Shown piece after piece: positions 23,851-34,049 of a stretch of DNA of 64,000 nucleotides. Numbering within the stretch: position 1 is the stretch's first letter; every line of letters begins with the position of its first letter. The position numbers were made by a program, and so were the translations under genes. This DNA comes from Steinernema hermaphroditum. Lineage: Eukaryota > Nematoda > Chromadorea > Rhabditida > Steinernematidae. The stretch covers positions 16,740,001 through 16,804,000 of the forward strand of contig CM059625.1 in the NCBI GenBank assembly GCA_030435675.1, written 5' to 3'. The notes beneath the pieces were generated by a model. It ran no database searches and was not told the DNA's origin. It saw only the letters and a list, made by a program, of their open reading frames with translations.

Positions 23851-24779
23851 TTGGGTTGTTAAGTTGAAAACGGGTCACTCTTGTAACGATTGTTTATCTA
23901 GGTGAATTTCATGTATTTCACTCAAGGTGTTCACTGTTGGTACGTGATAAGATCAGCCGATTTTTTGGGCAACATCCGGATTCCTTGTTAGTGGAATATG
24001 CGGGCTTTAGTGTCAAAAATTGGTTTGGGTCCAATTTTCGACCACTTTATCTTATTCATAGTGGTTTCTACTGATGTCGTCGGTTATGGATGAGCAGAGG
24101 TATGGGTAAGATGGAGCTAAGGGAGTGCTATATGAATAGCAAACGAGAATCTCTCAGCTCAAGCTGGAAAGTCATTGTGAGGGTCAACTTGGTAACACAC
24201 GGTCTCGGGCAGACGTAATTTTTGGAAATCCAAGGTTCATTTTTTCCACATTTGGCCTCTTTTTCCGTAAAGTAGAAGTGAGCTCGCAGAGTGATTATGT
24301 GGGCACAATAGCCGTGGGTGGTAGCTACCTGTTGCATATCCCCATTATTTGTTATAGTACTTAACCAATTGGAAAGGCACGAATTAACAGAACATCCGAA
24401 AGAAGCGTGATCTGAAAATCCAATCTTTTTGAAAGTTGCTCATGCTATGATGTACGACGAGCACAGCCATAGGTGCATTCGGTAGGCAAGACACAAGGAC
24501 GTACCTGGTTTAAGGCAGTCATCGTGCATCACACATTTAATACCATAGGCAGCCTGTATATCACTTCGCACTTCACCATCTCGAGGTGCCAAAAAAATGA
24601 CCATCAAAACGGAATAGCCCTCCATCATCAAAAAGAATGCAATGTACAAGTGCTCAGTTATAGCATAGGGTGAGAGTTCACTGTACTTTACAATGCGTCC
24701 GTCGATTATGTCCTGGGAGTAAAACTTGTTAAAATAAAAGATTTTTTCTGAGTAACCCGTTTTCAACTTAACAACCCAA
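23851..24779. mobile_element. Mariner-like non-autonomous element (929 bp)
   Basis: The two ends are inverted copies of about 30 bp beginning TTGGGTTGTTAAGTTGAAAA with one mismatch, and each is flanked outside by TA, the hallmark target of Tc1/mariner elements. The TTGGGTTG start is similar to mariner ends. I found none of the transposase signatures of the superfamily (HTH region, DxxD triad, HDNA-like motif) inside, so it is probably an internally rearranged or MITE-type derivative. A minus-strand open frame (24440-25048) runs through the right end. Confidence 0.72.
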
Positions 24780-24785
24780 TAGAAG

Positions 24786-25440
24786 CAAGATCTTGGCACT
24801 GTCGAAAATATGATTTCGCAAACATTTTCCTCGAAAACAGTGTGGTTTTTGCTGCCTTTCCAGTTCACAAAGCTTTTCACTGTTCCTGGTGAGTGCCAGT
24901 CCGCTTTCCGTACCATCGCCCGGGTGTGTCCGTCCGCATTGCTGACAAGTTCGTAATTGAGCGTCGGGTGAAAATTGGCAAACCAAATCGAAAAGGCGTG
25001 GCGTGCGGTAGTATACGGTAATCGCGACATCAGAATGGATCGGTTCACCCCGCACGAAGACCTTTACTTTCCCGTCGTGGAGAACTTGTGGTTCAAGGTT
25101 TTCGTTTCTGTTGCATTAAGGTTGCGTTTGCTCTTGTTGTACTAGGGATTGTATAGTAGTGAACCTGAGATCTACGCCACCGCATGACGAAGTCCTTTCT
25201 CTGTTGATAAATAGCAATATATAGACCTGGATATGGGTGTAGTATGATCAGAAGACGAGGGTTGCATGCGATTCTCCTTTTTTTCTATCGTTCAGGTGAC
25301 CTATACATTTGTAGGAAAAGTCAGCTGAAAACCGTCACAGATCCAGCGTCTCTTTCGGCGACTGTTGCTTTTTGGAGACCTCTTCCTTACGTGTACGATG
25401 GACCGGTTCCGTTGGGAGTTCATGGCGAATATTCTTAATG
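24786..25440. other. Ambiguous open region, possible unresolved exons
   Basis: Long frames are open on both strands. On minus, a 202-codon frame (24440-25048) continues into the mariner-like element. On plus, a frame reads NQIEKAWRAVVYGNRDIRMD and continues RFTPHEDLYFPVVENLWF (about 24974-25096). Another plus segment at 25291-25438 follows a TTCAG acceptor. None has a recognisable domain, and the strands conflict, so I do not call a gene. Confidence 0.3.
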
Positions 25441-25927
25441 ATATGAGTGAAATTTGCGTATCGGACTAAGGCCCTAAAGTAACAGCTGCCACACAATACA
25501 AGACAACTTTTTTTTCAGTGTATTAACTATTCTGCACAGATTCGTTGCAGATGTTATTTGCGATATATTTGGAGCAGGGTACGGATTTTTTTTGGCTCTA
25601 TCACATGGCTTCCGTCTTCCTTAATCTCGTGTGGTTCGTAAAGCGTAGAGATGAGCTGAGGTACGTACCTACAGATGAGCTGCTAATTTCCAGTAACAGA
25701 AACATTGTGATGATCATATCTGTCAGGGCAATTTTGCAAACAACGTACCAGTCACGCCAACATTTCCCGTCCTTCTGAAAGTAAGATTTCCTATTGTACC
25801 ATCATGCCCTTCAACAAAATCAGAATTCTTTGCGTTATTGTATATTTAGCTGTATTTATAAAGCAGATGGAAAAGTATGAAACAACTATAATGTACGGGA
25901 GTGTGGTATATAGTGGATCCCAACCAT

Positions 25928-27553
25928 CTATTGCTTGGATTTTGTATTCGCGTCGCTGGGACCTCTGTTCGGTTCAAGGCCCTCTCCATTGTTGACCGCT
26001 CTGGCTAGCTTTTCGGTGTCGCCTCGACGGTAATGGGGTACATTACGGCCACCCATCAGGCTGATCGATGAAGGCTGTTCTCGGAAGAAGAGAATGAGCT
26101 GTTCAATGCTCTTTCCCGTCGTTTGGGTCTAAATGTGACAAATACAATTAAGTAAAGGCAAGGTAACTAGATCGCTATGTTCATGTACTATCGAATGGAT
26201 GATAGCTGTTTTCTATTTAGGTCTACTAGTTTACTAAGAAGAGCATAATAACTGTGTTTAAGTTGAATAACTGTGTTTAAGTTTAACAATGTTTTGTTAG
26301 CTTTCAACTGCCGAGAAAAATAAGAATACGATTTCAACAGAATGTCTTTGTAAAGCACTTTAAAGGATCAGTTACGTTAACTGTGCGACGTCTGTTTCTC
26401 TGTGATGCCGTGATCCATACCTGTCGATGAGCTTTGTCGTCTGGAATAACACCGGCTTCAACGGACTGTTCTTCGCTCTCAACATCAGTAGCCTGCTTCG
26501 TTCGTAAATAGAGAGGGACGGTGTCGTGATTCCAAATGGGGACACGTCCGTCCGTCATCTCCTACAGTCAAAAGTGCACAAGAACTTGAAGGTCGATCCA
26601 CTTACCGACAGTTCGGCATCCTCATGTGGCACAACGCTCTTGGGGACAATGAGCTGCTTTCGAAGGAACTCGGTCCCGTCTTCGGACGATGGGAAAACGC
26701 TTGCGCGACGGAGAAAGTTTTGAATGGTGACCAGGTCGTTGGAAGCAGAAGTGAATTTGTCCAAGAATTCGTTCCTAAGTGGGAAACCTTGCAGAGGTAC
26801 AGTATAGGTGACCAAAATCTAAGTGGATAAATCTCAAAAACTGAGAGAAATGTTTTGGTCGTTTTCCAACCGTGGGATTGTCAGCTGTTATGAAAAGAAC
26901 GCTTAGAACTTATACGGTAACTTTGCAGTTGCATAATGTTGATTGCTAAAAGCGGCGGCGGTCTCCATCGAATCTCAAGTGTGGGGATTGGAAGCGATGG
27001 GGTTAATGGAAGACTCTCTTTGTACCAGCCTCTAAACTTCCCATGCCTCACTGTTCCGTTTCCTGTTTCCTATAAATAAGCCGCCGCTAATACGCACTAC
27101 AAAAACGAGCATATCATTAGAAAGGCGCACGATTTGTATTTTGTTTGTGCAGAGATTTATGCGGACGATACTCTAAGCCTGTGTTTTGAAGCATTTTGTT
27201 AATGACAACATCAAGCTAAAAACCATAAGTAAGTGTTTCTTTTAGATGTTGATAAGAAAGTTAAGTATTATGGGGGATTCTATTAAGGGGGAAGGTTGAG
27301 TGGATTTTAAAGAGTGCCAATTGACAAAACCTTTAAACGGACAGGAACAATGTCCAAAAATCATAATACTGAATTTGCCTATATTTAGAGATTGGAGTGA
27401 TCATAATGTAACAAACCATTCAAGCTTTTCCTGCTGATCAAGAGCAGCCAGGAGGCTCTCGACGGTCTTCCTCGCTTCGTTCAGCTTCACCTCAAGCCCG
27501 CCGATGACCACATTGAGCCGGTCGCGGCTCAGCGACGACAACGACGAATCCAT
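25928..27553 (-). CDS. mdt-8: Mediator complex subunit 8 (MED8, 215 aa)
   Basis: Four exons, 27553-27417, 26774-26606, 26561-26421 and 26128-25928, join in consistent phase to encode 215 residues. MED8 is a head-module subunit of the RNA polymerase II Mediator coactivator in the nucleus. The N-terminal helices (LEVKLNEARKTVESLL, then EWNEFLDKFTSASNDLVTI) match the MED8 coiled-coil. LRKQLIVPKSVVPHEDAEL matches the conserved FRNQVIIPLVLSPDRDEDL block, and TDGRVPIWNHDTVPLYLRTK matches [20 protein letters not shown] of the human protein. The C-terminal exon keeps a short Mediator-like tail. Intron 1 is 642 bp, long for this window, and the others are 44 and 292 bp. The protein is somewhat shorter than the human one, as in other nematodes. 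Confidence 0.9.
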
Positions 27554-28943
27554 CTGGACTTCTCAATTTTGGGTCACGCGATCTCTCTATGACGACGGAC
27601 TTCTCGACGCCAGCACTCACACTAAGAAGAGCAACGCTTGGGGGAGGGCGCCGCACAGATGGATGCGTACGAGAGGTTTCTATGGAGATGCGCGTATGAA
27701 GCGATTAATCTACCGACTGTTTTCGTCAATAGGTAAAGGCGTGCACGGGAACACAGACGCTAATGACCGGCGCGGTAAGGGCGAGAGGCACACCCTTGGG
27801 CCCCTATCGACAAACGTGAGAAACGATTCGATGGGAAAAGCCGGCAAGGTGCGAATGGTGGCCGCCTGCCTAATCCTAATTCGCACGAAACCGAAACGGC
27901 CGTAAACAATTATACATAAGATAATTGAATAAGATCAGCAGTTCTTGATTAAAACATTCGCAGAACTATCAAGCGATTAGTCTATGAACTACAAGAGAAA
28001 TCTTAAAACTGAAAATGGGCAAGTTCTCAGAAATTTTCAACTGTAATAACCCAGAAACATTAGCATTCTAGGGCTCCGCAGCGTCCGTTTTGATTCCTCG
28101 AAAGGAGGTTCGTGAACATGGTATTGAAAAGGAACCGAATGATTGACACATTATCTCCTGCAAGTCATCATCTGCTTACAAATGATTCGAATGACTAAGA
28201 AGATTGTTGGCTTCGAGAAGGTTGAGGCGTCGGTCATCGGATTTTCTATGTAAATCTTTGCAAATCTGGCTCTCGAAAAAAGATGCCTACACGATGACTA
28301 ACTCTCTACATCAATCAGAACCATTCCGTGAAGCCGGCACGCACAAGAATATTCTTGGTTTTGGTGGTCCTACATAGCTAATGTCACCACAAAAAGAAAC
28401 TACCATAAGAATAGCATCGAGTGATATGAAGGAATTGATATGAAAAAAGTGGAGGAATGTCACTGTCGTAACTCGTAAGTTGTCGTAGTAACAACACTGC
28501 TGCTTCTTTTATGTCTTTGTAAACTGAGGAAGTTTAACTAAAGCAAAAGAAAACGCTTGAAAAAAGAGGAATCGTTTGTTATTTTACAGCACGCCTGAGA
28601 AACAAGTATGGCATATGCTTATCCACAAACTGCGAAGATGAAGTTCCACATTACATCAGAATCTGTGACATTCCATGAAGTTTTTGTTGTTCCTTCACGT
28701 GGTAAATGTTGTTTCTTTTAATTCGTTCACCGCCTCGAGATACGATCAATGTTCGGCGTCATAGTATTTCTGTCGCACCGCGTATAGACGTCGACAACAG
28801 CTCATAAATACAAAAGAAACAGTTAACGCTGAGGAGCCCAACATTAAAGCGGAAAGTACAGAATCCCCTATATATAAACGGAGAACCGACGGGTCCGTTG
28901 GGCTCTGTGTGTGTGTGTTTTTCCGTGAGCACGAAGAAAACAT
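27554..28943. other. Intergenic region upstream of the MED8 gene
   Basis: A plus-strand frame at 27504-27905 partly overlaps the first MED8 exon on the opposite strand and has no family features, so it is not called. The remainder is AT-rich without splice-bounded frames. Confidence 0.5.
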
Positions 28944-29270
28944 CCACACAAAATAAGAACCCCGCGGGGAACCGAACCCGACACCGGCCGGTTACAAACT
29001 GAGAACGCTCGCAAAGAGCCACACAGACAGTTGAGATGGTGGCGCTCTACATCCACTATGTCTCTAGCGATGCCAGGTTTTTGCAGTTTTTAGTGATTTT
29101 TTTGCTTATTTTGTAACCAGCAGAGATGTCGGATCGAGTTTCCTGAAATTTTACAGTTTTTTGGCCCACTTCAGCCCTATCCATGAGCACCAATCTTGCC
29201 GCCCGCAGGGCTACAGGCTAATTGGCTTTTAGTACCTGGAGGGCGCGAATTCGCGCGCAGCCGGGTTTAT
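28944..29270 (-). repeat. tRNA-like SINE, copy 2 (longer form)
   Basis: This is a second copy of the repeat at 18563-18760. It keeps a better B-box (GGGTTCGGTTCCCCGC) and the CACACAGACAGTTGAGATGG segment. About 130 bp (29074-29202) separate the tRNA-like part from the shared GCTAATTGGCTTTTAGTACC segment. Copy 1 lacks these, so either an insertion here or a deletion there is implied. Confidence 0.6.
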
Positions 29271-31045
29271 TTTACTAAAGCGACAAACGTGTGGAGTTCC
29301 ACAAAAGTTGCAAGCATTAACAGATACATGAGAAGCGGGTCCTGCTTCTGTAACAAAAGTACGTCACGCCTTTTGCCACACTCACAGTGAAAGTTCAAGC
29401 AGTTTTAATAATTTTAATAGTGAACAAGGCAGAAAGGTACGTATGGGAGATCTCCTTCGCTCGACATCTGGTGGTGGAAGAGGTAACGTACTCACAACGG
29501 CGAATAACCTTTTGACGGAGCCTCCAATACCAACAAAACAAAAAACTACAATGTCATAAAAATTTCTGTACTTCTGCCTTATTATTCGAATGGATGGAAT
29601 GTAGCGTGAGGTGGCTATGACAGCGATACAAGAGTGAACGTTTTTTGATATAGAGTGTTTCTTGGGCGTAATACAAAATTGCTTTCGCAATTCATAAATG
29701 AAAAATCGTAAAAAATAACATAAAAAAACCAAAAATGTAGGATTCATACACCTTTAATCTCGACAGGCGACCGAAAGATTGAAGGGAGGACGTGTCGATA
29801 TGAAGAATAAAAGTACAGAGGTAGTGCAAAGTGAATGCTTCGTATGACAAACAGGGGCATTACGACTAGACGAATAAGTGCAAAAGATGTGCTTGCAAAA
29901 GTCATAAAACTAAGAAGGAAGCAGATGATGGTTAAAGATCATCTGTGAGTCCTTTGTGAGTTCCAAAATGTAATTTTAAGCACTACCTTTTATCAATTAG
30001 ATGGCTCCCGTTTAGTCAGTGTTATGACGGTCAATTGGGATGCATCGGGTTAGAAACGGGGACAAACCGCCATCAGTCAAAAAGTTCGGTGTCGAATTCA
30101 CCCGGGTCCAGAAAATTTATTTACATGTCTTTTATACAATATTTAGGACCATTATCGTTTGATTTTCAATGCTGAAAATTTCAATTCATGAAAAGGTAAA
30201 TATGAAAATGTTCTTCTTTCCGGTGAATTCGGATCCCCTGACTGGTTCCGACCATAATGCAAAAAGTCTACAGAATACGGAAGGATTGATACACGATTTA
30301 GACGGCCCACGCTTTATATGTAAAGACAGAAAGATACACAATAACTTGGAGTTGCGGATCGGTTTGCAAGAAGATGGGAGTCGCCAGAAACCCTTTTGCA
30401 AAGTTGTGAACAATAACATTGCGGAGGCACTGCAACAGGGCCATCGGGCGGTGATGAGTCACTGCGGCACAGTTCGCATTCTCCGACGCGCACTTCTGTT
30501 GTTTTCGTGCGAGGAATTCTGCTCTGAAAGTGTCGGGCAATAATAGTGGAACGCGCAATGTTTGGAGTGATCAAATTTCAGGAATGATTCACAAATGATA
30601 CTGTGGTACTCGGTGTGGTACTGACCCTATGGATCAGACCCACTTGAATCTGAGGCAGTGGCTCTACTCCTCTTTGGCGTTGGTGCTTTGTAGCCATCAC
30701 TAACTGTTTACTTTGTATTTCTTATTATTTGACATCTGTAAAGCACAATTTGCGCGGGTGTAGTGATACAAAGGAGTAGGAAATTTCAGGAAGGTAGGTA
30801 AACAGAAGTGTAAAAGAGTTATTAGGGTGAAGACCCTTTAAAAACCCGGATTGTTTCTTTGCGAATTCCACAAATTTCGGATGATTTCATGCAATTGGTC
30901 GGTTGGTCGTTCCCATACGAGTCTCTTTTCGGCCTAACTGGGATCAGAGTAGATGCAAAGGTCTCGAAGTTGTAGAAGCCCGGTTCATATATATGTACCG
31001 CATCAGAAGCTCAGATATTATGGATTAAACGTTAACGGACGCCCG
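29271..31045. other. Intergenic region with no supported gene
   Basis: Frames at 29382-29747 and 30169-30558 are open but overlap on both strands, lack splice evidence and match nothing recognised. The right edge (30930-31045) abuts the foldback element and may be old GALE-pseudogene flank, but I could not align it. Confidence 0.45.
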
Positions 31046-31053
31046 GACACTTT
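31046..31053. repeat. 8-bp target site duplication, left copy
   Basis: GACACTTT directly precedes the element end GGCTCTATTAG and is repeated at 32573-32580 directly after the other end. An exact 8-bp duplication marks the insertion limits. Confidence 0.85.
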
Positions 31054-31316
31054 GGCTCTATTAGGGAGAAGTGACCAAAATGGTATTTATCTTGACAAAA
31101 CTGTATTTATCTTGACAAAACCGTATTTATCTTGACAAAACCGACCAAAATTGACAAAACCGTATCTATCTTGACAAAACCGGCCAAAATTGACAAAATC
31201 GACCAAAATTGACAGAATGGTATTTAGATTGACAAAACCGTATTTATCTTGACAAAAGTATTTTTTAATTGACAAAACTGAATTTATCTTGACACAACCA
31301 ATTTTCACTGACAAAA

Positions 31317-31565
31317 TTATAAATCAGCCTCCGAACTCTTGGGCGACGGCGAGCGACTTCGTTCGCGAGTATTTTTCTTGTTTTTCGGGAAGCGTCCACG
31401 GCGATTATTAGCTGGGGCGGGTTGACTCGGTTGTAGTTGTCCACTGTGAGCCGCGGGAGATGTTTCGGAACTCTTCTTCTGCGAAAGCGAAAAAAAAGCG
31501 AAAGAGTCTAAGTACATATGCCCTAAGTGCGGTTCGACCCCGATAACGCGCGCCGCCGACAGCAA
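31317..31565 (-). CDS. Ser/Arg/Pro-rich frame inside the foldback element (hypothetical)
   Basis: This 82-codon frame begins at 31565 and ends ADL* at 31317-31319, right at the inner edge of the left arm. Its last 53 residues (KKSSETSPAAHSGQLQPSQP..., then RERSRSPSPKSSEADL) follow a good acceptor (TTTCGCTTTCGCAG). They may be the terminal exon of a captured host gene or part of a gene divergent from the secreted-protein gene. It carries RS dipeptides but no folded domain. No start other than the distal ATG is obvious, and expression is unknown. Confidence 0.35.
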   Translation of the reverse strand: MLSAARVIGVEPHLGHMYLDSFAFFSLSQKKSSETSPAAHSGQLQPSQPAPANNRRGRFPKNKKNTRERSRSPSPKSSEADL

Positions 31566-31568
31566 AAA

Positions 31569-31577
31569 AATATAAAA
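31569..31577 (+). promoter_or_regulatory. TATA box inside the foldback element
   Basis: AAATATAAAAGCGG lies about 40 bp upstream of the passenger ATG at 31611 and gives the captured gene its own core promoter. Confidence 0.55.
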
Positions 31578-31610
31578 GCGGTATCCTGTGTTCTCATTCT
31601 CAGACTCATC

Positions 31611-32212
31611 ATGTATCTTGTGTGTTCCTTGTTCCTCCTGATCGTCGTGGTGTCCCCATTCCCCGTTGTCGAGATCGACGAAGAGGGGAGCGAAGTCGTG
31701 CTCCGGATTCCCAGAAGGTGCTCAATGCTTCAGCGTTATCGTAACCAGTGCTTTATAATTCTAGTCTGGCGGGAGTCGACGGTGACGTCGACTCCAAAGT
31801 CGAGGCCGACACCGCCACTGATGTCGCCGCAGACATCAGTGGCGGAACTGATGTCGCCGCAGACATCAGTGGCGGAACGTACCGACACGGGGGCACTCGC
31901 CATGGCGGGATGCGCCATGGAGGGGCCCGCTAAGGAGGTATGCGCCATGGGGGCATGCGCCATGGCGACATCCACGGCGGGCGCATCACGGGTGGCAACA
32001 ACCACCTTAATCAGAACCTCTCCATCCCGGTGGTGGTCCACGTCCATGCCCCGCCTTCCGCTTCTGGAAGGCGGGCGAGAAAGAAGGCCAGGCAAAGCTC
32101 CGAAGAGAGCTCCGAAGAAAGCTCGGATGAGCCCGAAGAGGAGCCCGACGAGGAGCCCGAAGAAGAGTCCGAAGAAGAGCCGGAAGAAGAACCCGAAGAG
32201 GATGACTATTGA
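31611..32212 (+). pseudogene. Passenger gene: secreted His-Gly/acid-repeat protein with an in-frame stop
   Basis: Exon 1 (31611-31717) encodes a strong signal peptide, MYLVCSLFLLIVVVSPFPVV, then acidic IDEEGSEVVLRIP. A 47-bp intron (GTGCTC...TTCTAG) leads to exon 2. This contains two perfect copies of a 30-bp unit encoding TDVAADISGG, a run of RHGG(M/T/A) repeats, a basic patch (GRRARKKAR) and a Glu/Pro/Ser acidic tail to TGA at 32210-32212. Without interruption it would be 184 residues. A TAA at 31931-31933 replaces an expected His codon in the RHGG repeat, while the remaining 92 codons stay open. That points to a recent nonsense change, or to splicing that skips it (a TTAATCAG acceptor lies downstream). 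I know no family with this composition. It resembles structural or cuticle-surface proteins. Confidence 0.6.
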
Positions 32213-32572
32213 TGACAACAGTTCCTTTTCTGTTTGTGATAAATTTGTTGATAAAAAACTTTGATCTTTGCAGTTAGCGGTTAAAGAACGTTTTGTGAGT
32301 GGAATTCTGTTTTGTCAGTGAAAATTGGTTTTGTCAAGATAAATTCAGTTTTGTCAATTAAAAAATACTTTTGTCAAGATAAATACAGTTTTGTCAATCT
32401 AAATACCATTCTGTCAATTTTGGTCGATTTTGTCAATTTTGGCCGGTTTTGTCAAGATAGATACGGTTTTGTCAATTTTGGTCGGTTTTGTCAAGATAAA
32501 TACAGTTTTGTCAAGATAAATACAGTTTTGTCAAGATAAATACCATTTTGGTCACTTCTCTCTAATAGAGCC

Positions 32573-32580
32573 GACACTTT
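32573..32580. repeat. 8-bp target site duplication, right copy
   Basis: GACACTTT follows the element end CTAATAGAGCC and matches 31046-31053 exactly. Confidence 0.85.
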
Positions 32581-34046
32581 TTAGGATTCTGAAGGGCTGT
32601 CACCATCTGCCACCGAGCATCCTTTACCTTGTAGATCGTAGATTTTACATCCAATTTCATTTTCAGAATCGAAGCGCTCGAGGGCAGCAACGTGGCCCTT
32701 AGCTAGGTCGACAATGTCGATGTTGTCCCTAACACCGGTTCCGTCGAGACGAAGCAGGATAACTCGCCGCCGCCAACTCGCCGCCGCCAACTCGCCGCCA
32801 GGACAACTCGCCGCCGGCCGACTCGCCGCCAGCCAAGTCGCCGCCGACAACTCGCCGCCGCCAACTCGCCGCCAGCCAACTCGCCGCCGCTAACTCGCCG
32901 CCGGCCAACTCGCCGCCAGCGGAAATATACCGGAGCTGCGCGGGCTACCACTTAGAGCACATCCAAATTCCTGCGCTTGATTCTAGCTTAATCTACGCGC
33001 ACTTTGAAGGCAACTTTGCAACTAACTAGTGAATATTCACAAGAGTCAGGAACATTATGGACCACATCTAACCAGAGCTTCCAGGACTACAGAGCTCGCT
33101 TAAAACAAAGAGACATGAGTCTAAGCAAAGCCTGGATATTAGCCTTAACTACGAACTCGGTGTAGCGGCCAAAACCTGGAAAGAGAACAACCCATCCGAG
33201 TCCTTATCCAATATTGACCAAGGACTGACGATATTTAGGGTACGGACGGGCGAAGCGAGCCCCATATTCATTTCGCGAGTGGCCTAACATCCAGGCTTGG
33301 TTTAGGCTCAGGCTTAGGATTATGCCTATTTTAAGCAAGCCCTGTTGTCATGCTGGCTTCGGCAAACCCCGGATTCGCTTAGGCTCCAGCTTACGCTGAA
33401 CCCTGTTGATTTTAAGCGATCCCGAACGTATCAGTTGATTATAGAGCAAGCGATCATATAGAACGTTGACTGCTGTGAATAATCACTAACTCTCTGCAAA
33501 TCTGCTTTGAAAGTACGCGTGACTTAGGCTAGAATCGAACGCTGGAATTTTTATGTGCTCTAAGTGGTAGCCGACGCAGTTCCGGTATATTTCCGCTGAC
33601 GGCGAGTTGGCCGGCGGCGAGTTAGCGGCGGCAAGTTGGCTGGCGGCGAGTTCGTGGCGGCGAGTTGGCGGCGGCGACTTGGCTGGCGGCGAGTCGGCCG
33701 GCGGCGAGTTGTCCTGGCGGCGAGTTGGCGGCGGCGAGTCGGCCGGCGGCGAGTTGGCGGCGGCGAGTTGTCACGTACCGCCGTCGAGAGTGTCATACTG
33801 AGAGCCGAATACTGCAGGAAACAGTAATTTTAAATGGCTACCGGCCACAGGTACGATGTAGGATTGCTCAGCACTCCTTTACGGTCTTCTCCAATGAAAC
33901 CACTCTGATTAGCGCCGACATTATCGGTATATATCGCCAGTGTTCCTTCTCAAATGGACTGTTATTCCACCTTGTCTTTGGCCAAATCCATCTGAATCTG
34001 TTCCGTCATGTACTTCGCCTAATGTTCAAACAAATTGATTATTAGA
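32581..34046 (-). pseudogene. gale: UDP-galactose 4-epimerase (GALE) pseudogene, split by an insertion
   Basis: Two minus-strand fragments belong together. The upstream part (about 34046-33781) reads AKYMTEQIQMDLAKDK, then GANQSGFIGEDRKGV and VFGSQYDTLDG. The downstream part (32749-32581) reads [40 protein letters not shown] and GKGCSV, then, after a frameshift, QMVTALQN. These match the C-terminal half of GALE, which interconverts UDP-galactose and UDP-glucose. An acceptor (AACATTAG) still precedes AKYMTEQ. A 1031-bp element (32750-33780) sits inside. Removing it and one 9-bp duplication joins [10 protein letters not shown] in frame. Independent frameshifts (near GCSV, and between LAKDK and GANQSG) show it is dead. 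The N-terminal half, with the NAD-binding Gly motif, was not found. A functional copy should exist elsewhere. Confidence 0.82.
32750..33780. mobile_element. Minisatellite-armed foldback element in the GALE pseudogene (1031 bp)
   Basis: The insertion is bounded by the exact 9-bp duplication CCGTCGAGA (32741-32749 and 33781-33789). The outer arm parts are GC-rich minisatellites built from AACTCGCCGCCGGCC-type units, about 12 per arm and inverted relative to each other. Inside these, a unique inverted segment continues. GCGGAAATATACCGGAGCTG on the left corresponds to the inverse of the segment near 33575-33598, and CTACCACTTAGAGCACAT recurs inverted near 33553. The core of about 540 bp has no transposase or clear gene. 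A 9-bp duplication and long tandem-repeat arms are typical of FB-like elements, but the enzyme source is unknown. Confidence 0.87.
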
Positions 34047-34049
34047 GCA

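Larger units (their letters stand above)
31054..32572. mobile_element. Foldback element with passenger genes (1519 bp)
   Basis: This is a complete insertion bounded by the exact 8-bp duplication GACACTTT. The two arms, 31054 to about 31316 and about 32304 to 32572, are inverted near-identical copies of about 265 bp. Each arm starts GGCTCTATTAG and is made of a dozen short tandem units of the type GTATTTATCTTGACAAAAC alternating with GACCAAAATTGACAAAAC. The core of about 990 bp holds no transposase. It has a divergent pair of frames: a plus-strand secreted-protein gene at 31611 with its own TATA box, and a minus-strand Ser/Arg-rich frame at 31317-31565. The 8-bp duplication fits a hAT-type transposase supplied in trans, but this is inference. 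The element lies directly next to a GALE pseudogene fragment. Confidence 0.88.

Noticed and set aside
24440..25048. 202-codon minus-strand frame as a stand-alone gene
   Set aside because: Half of it is mariner-like element sequence, the opposite strand is also open, and no recognisable domain was found. Kept only as a possible exonisation event.
31087..32539. Mirror-image 75-codon frames in the foldback arms as genes
   Set aside because: They come from the short tandem units of the arms and are open only because the unit length keeps the frame.
32703..33801. Repetitive Arg/Ala-rich frames over the GC-rich minisatellites
   Set aside because: Open on several frames and both strands because of the CGCCGCC unit. 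No coding evidence.
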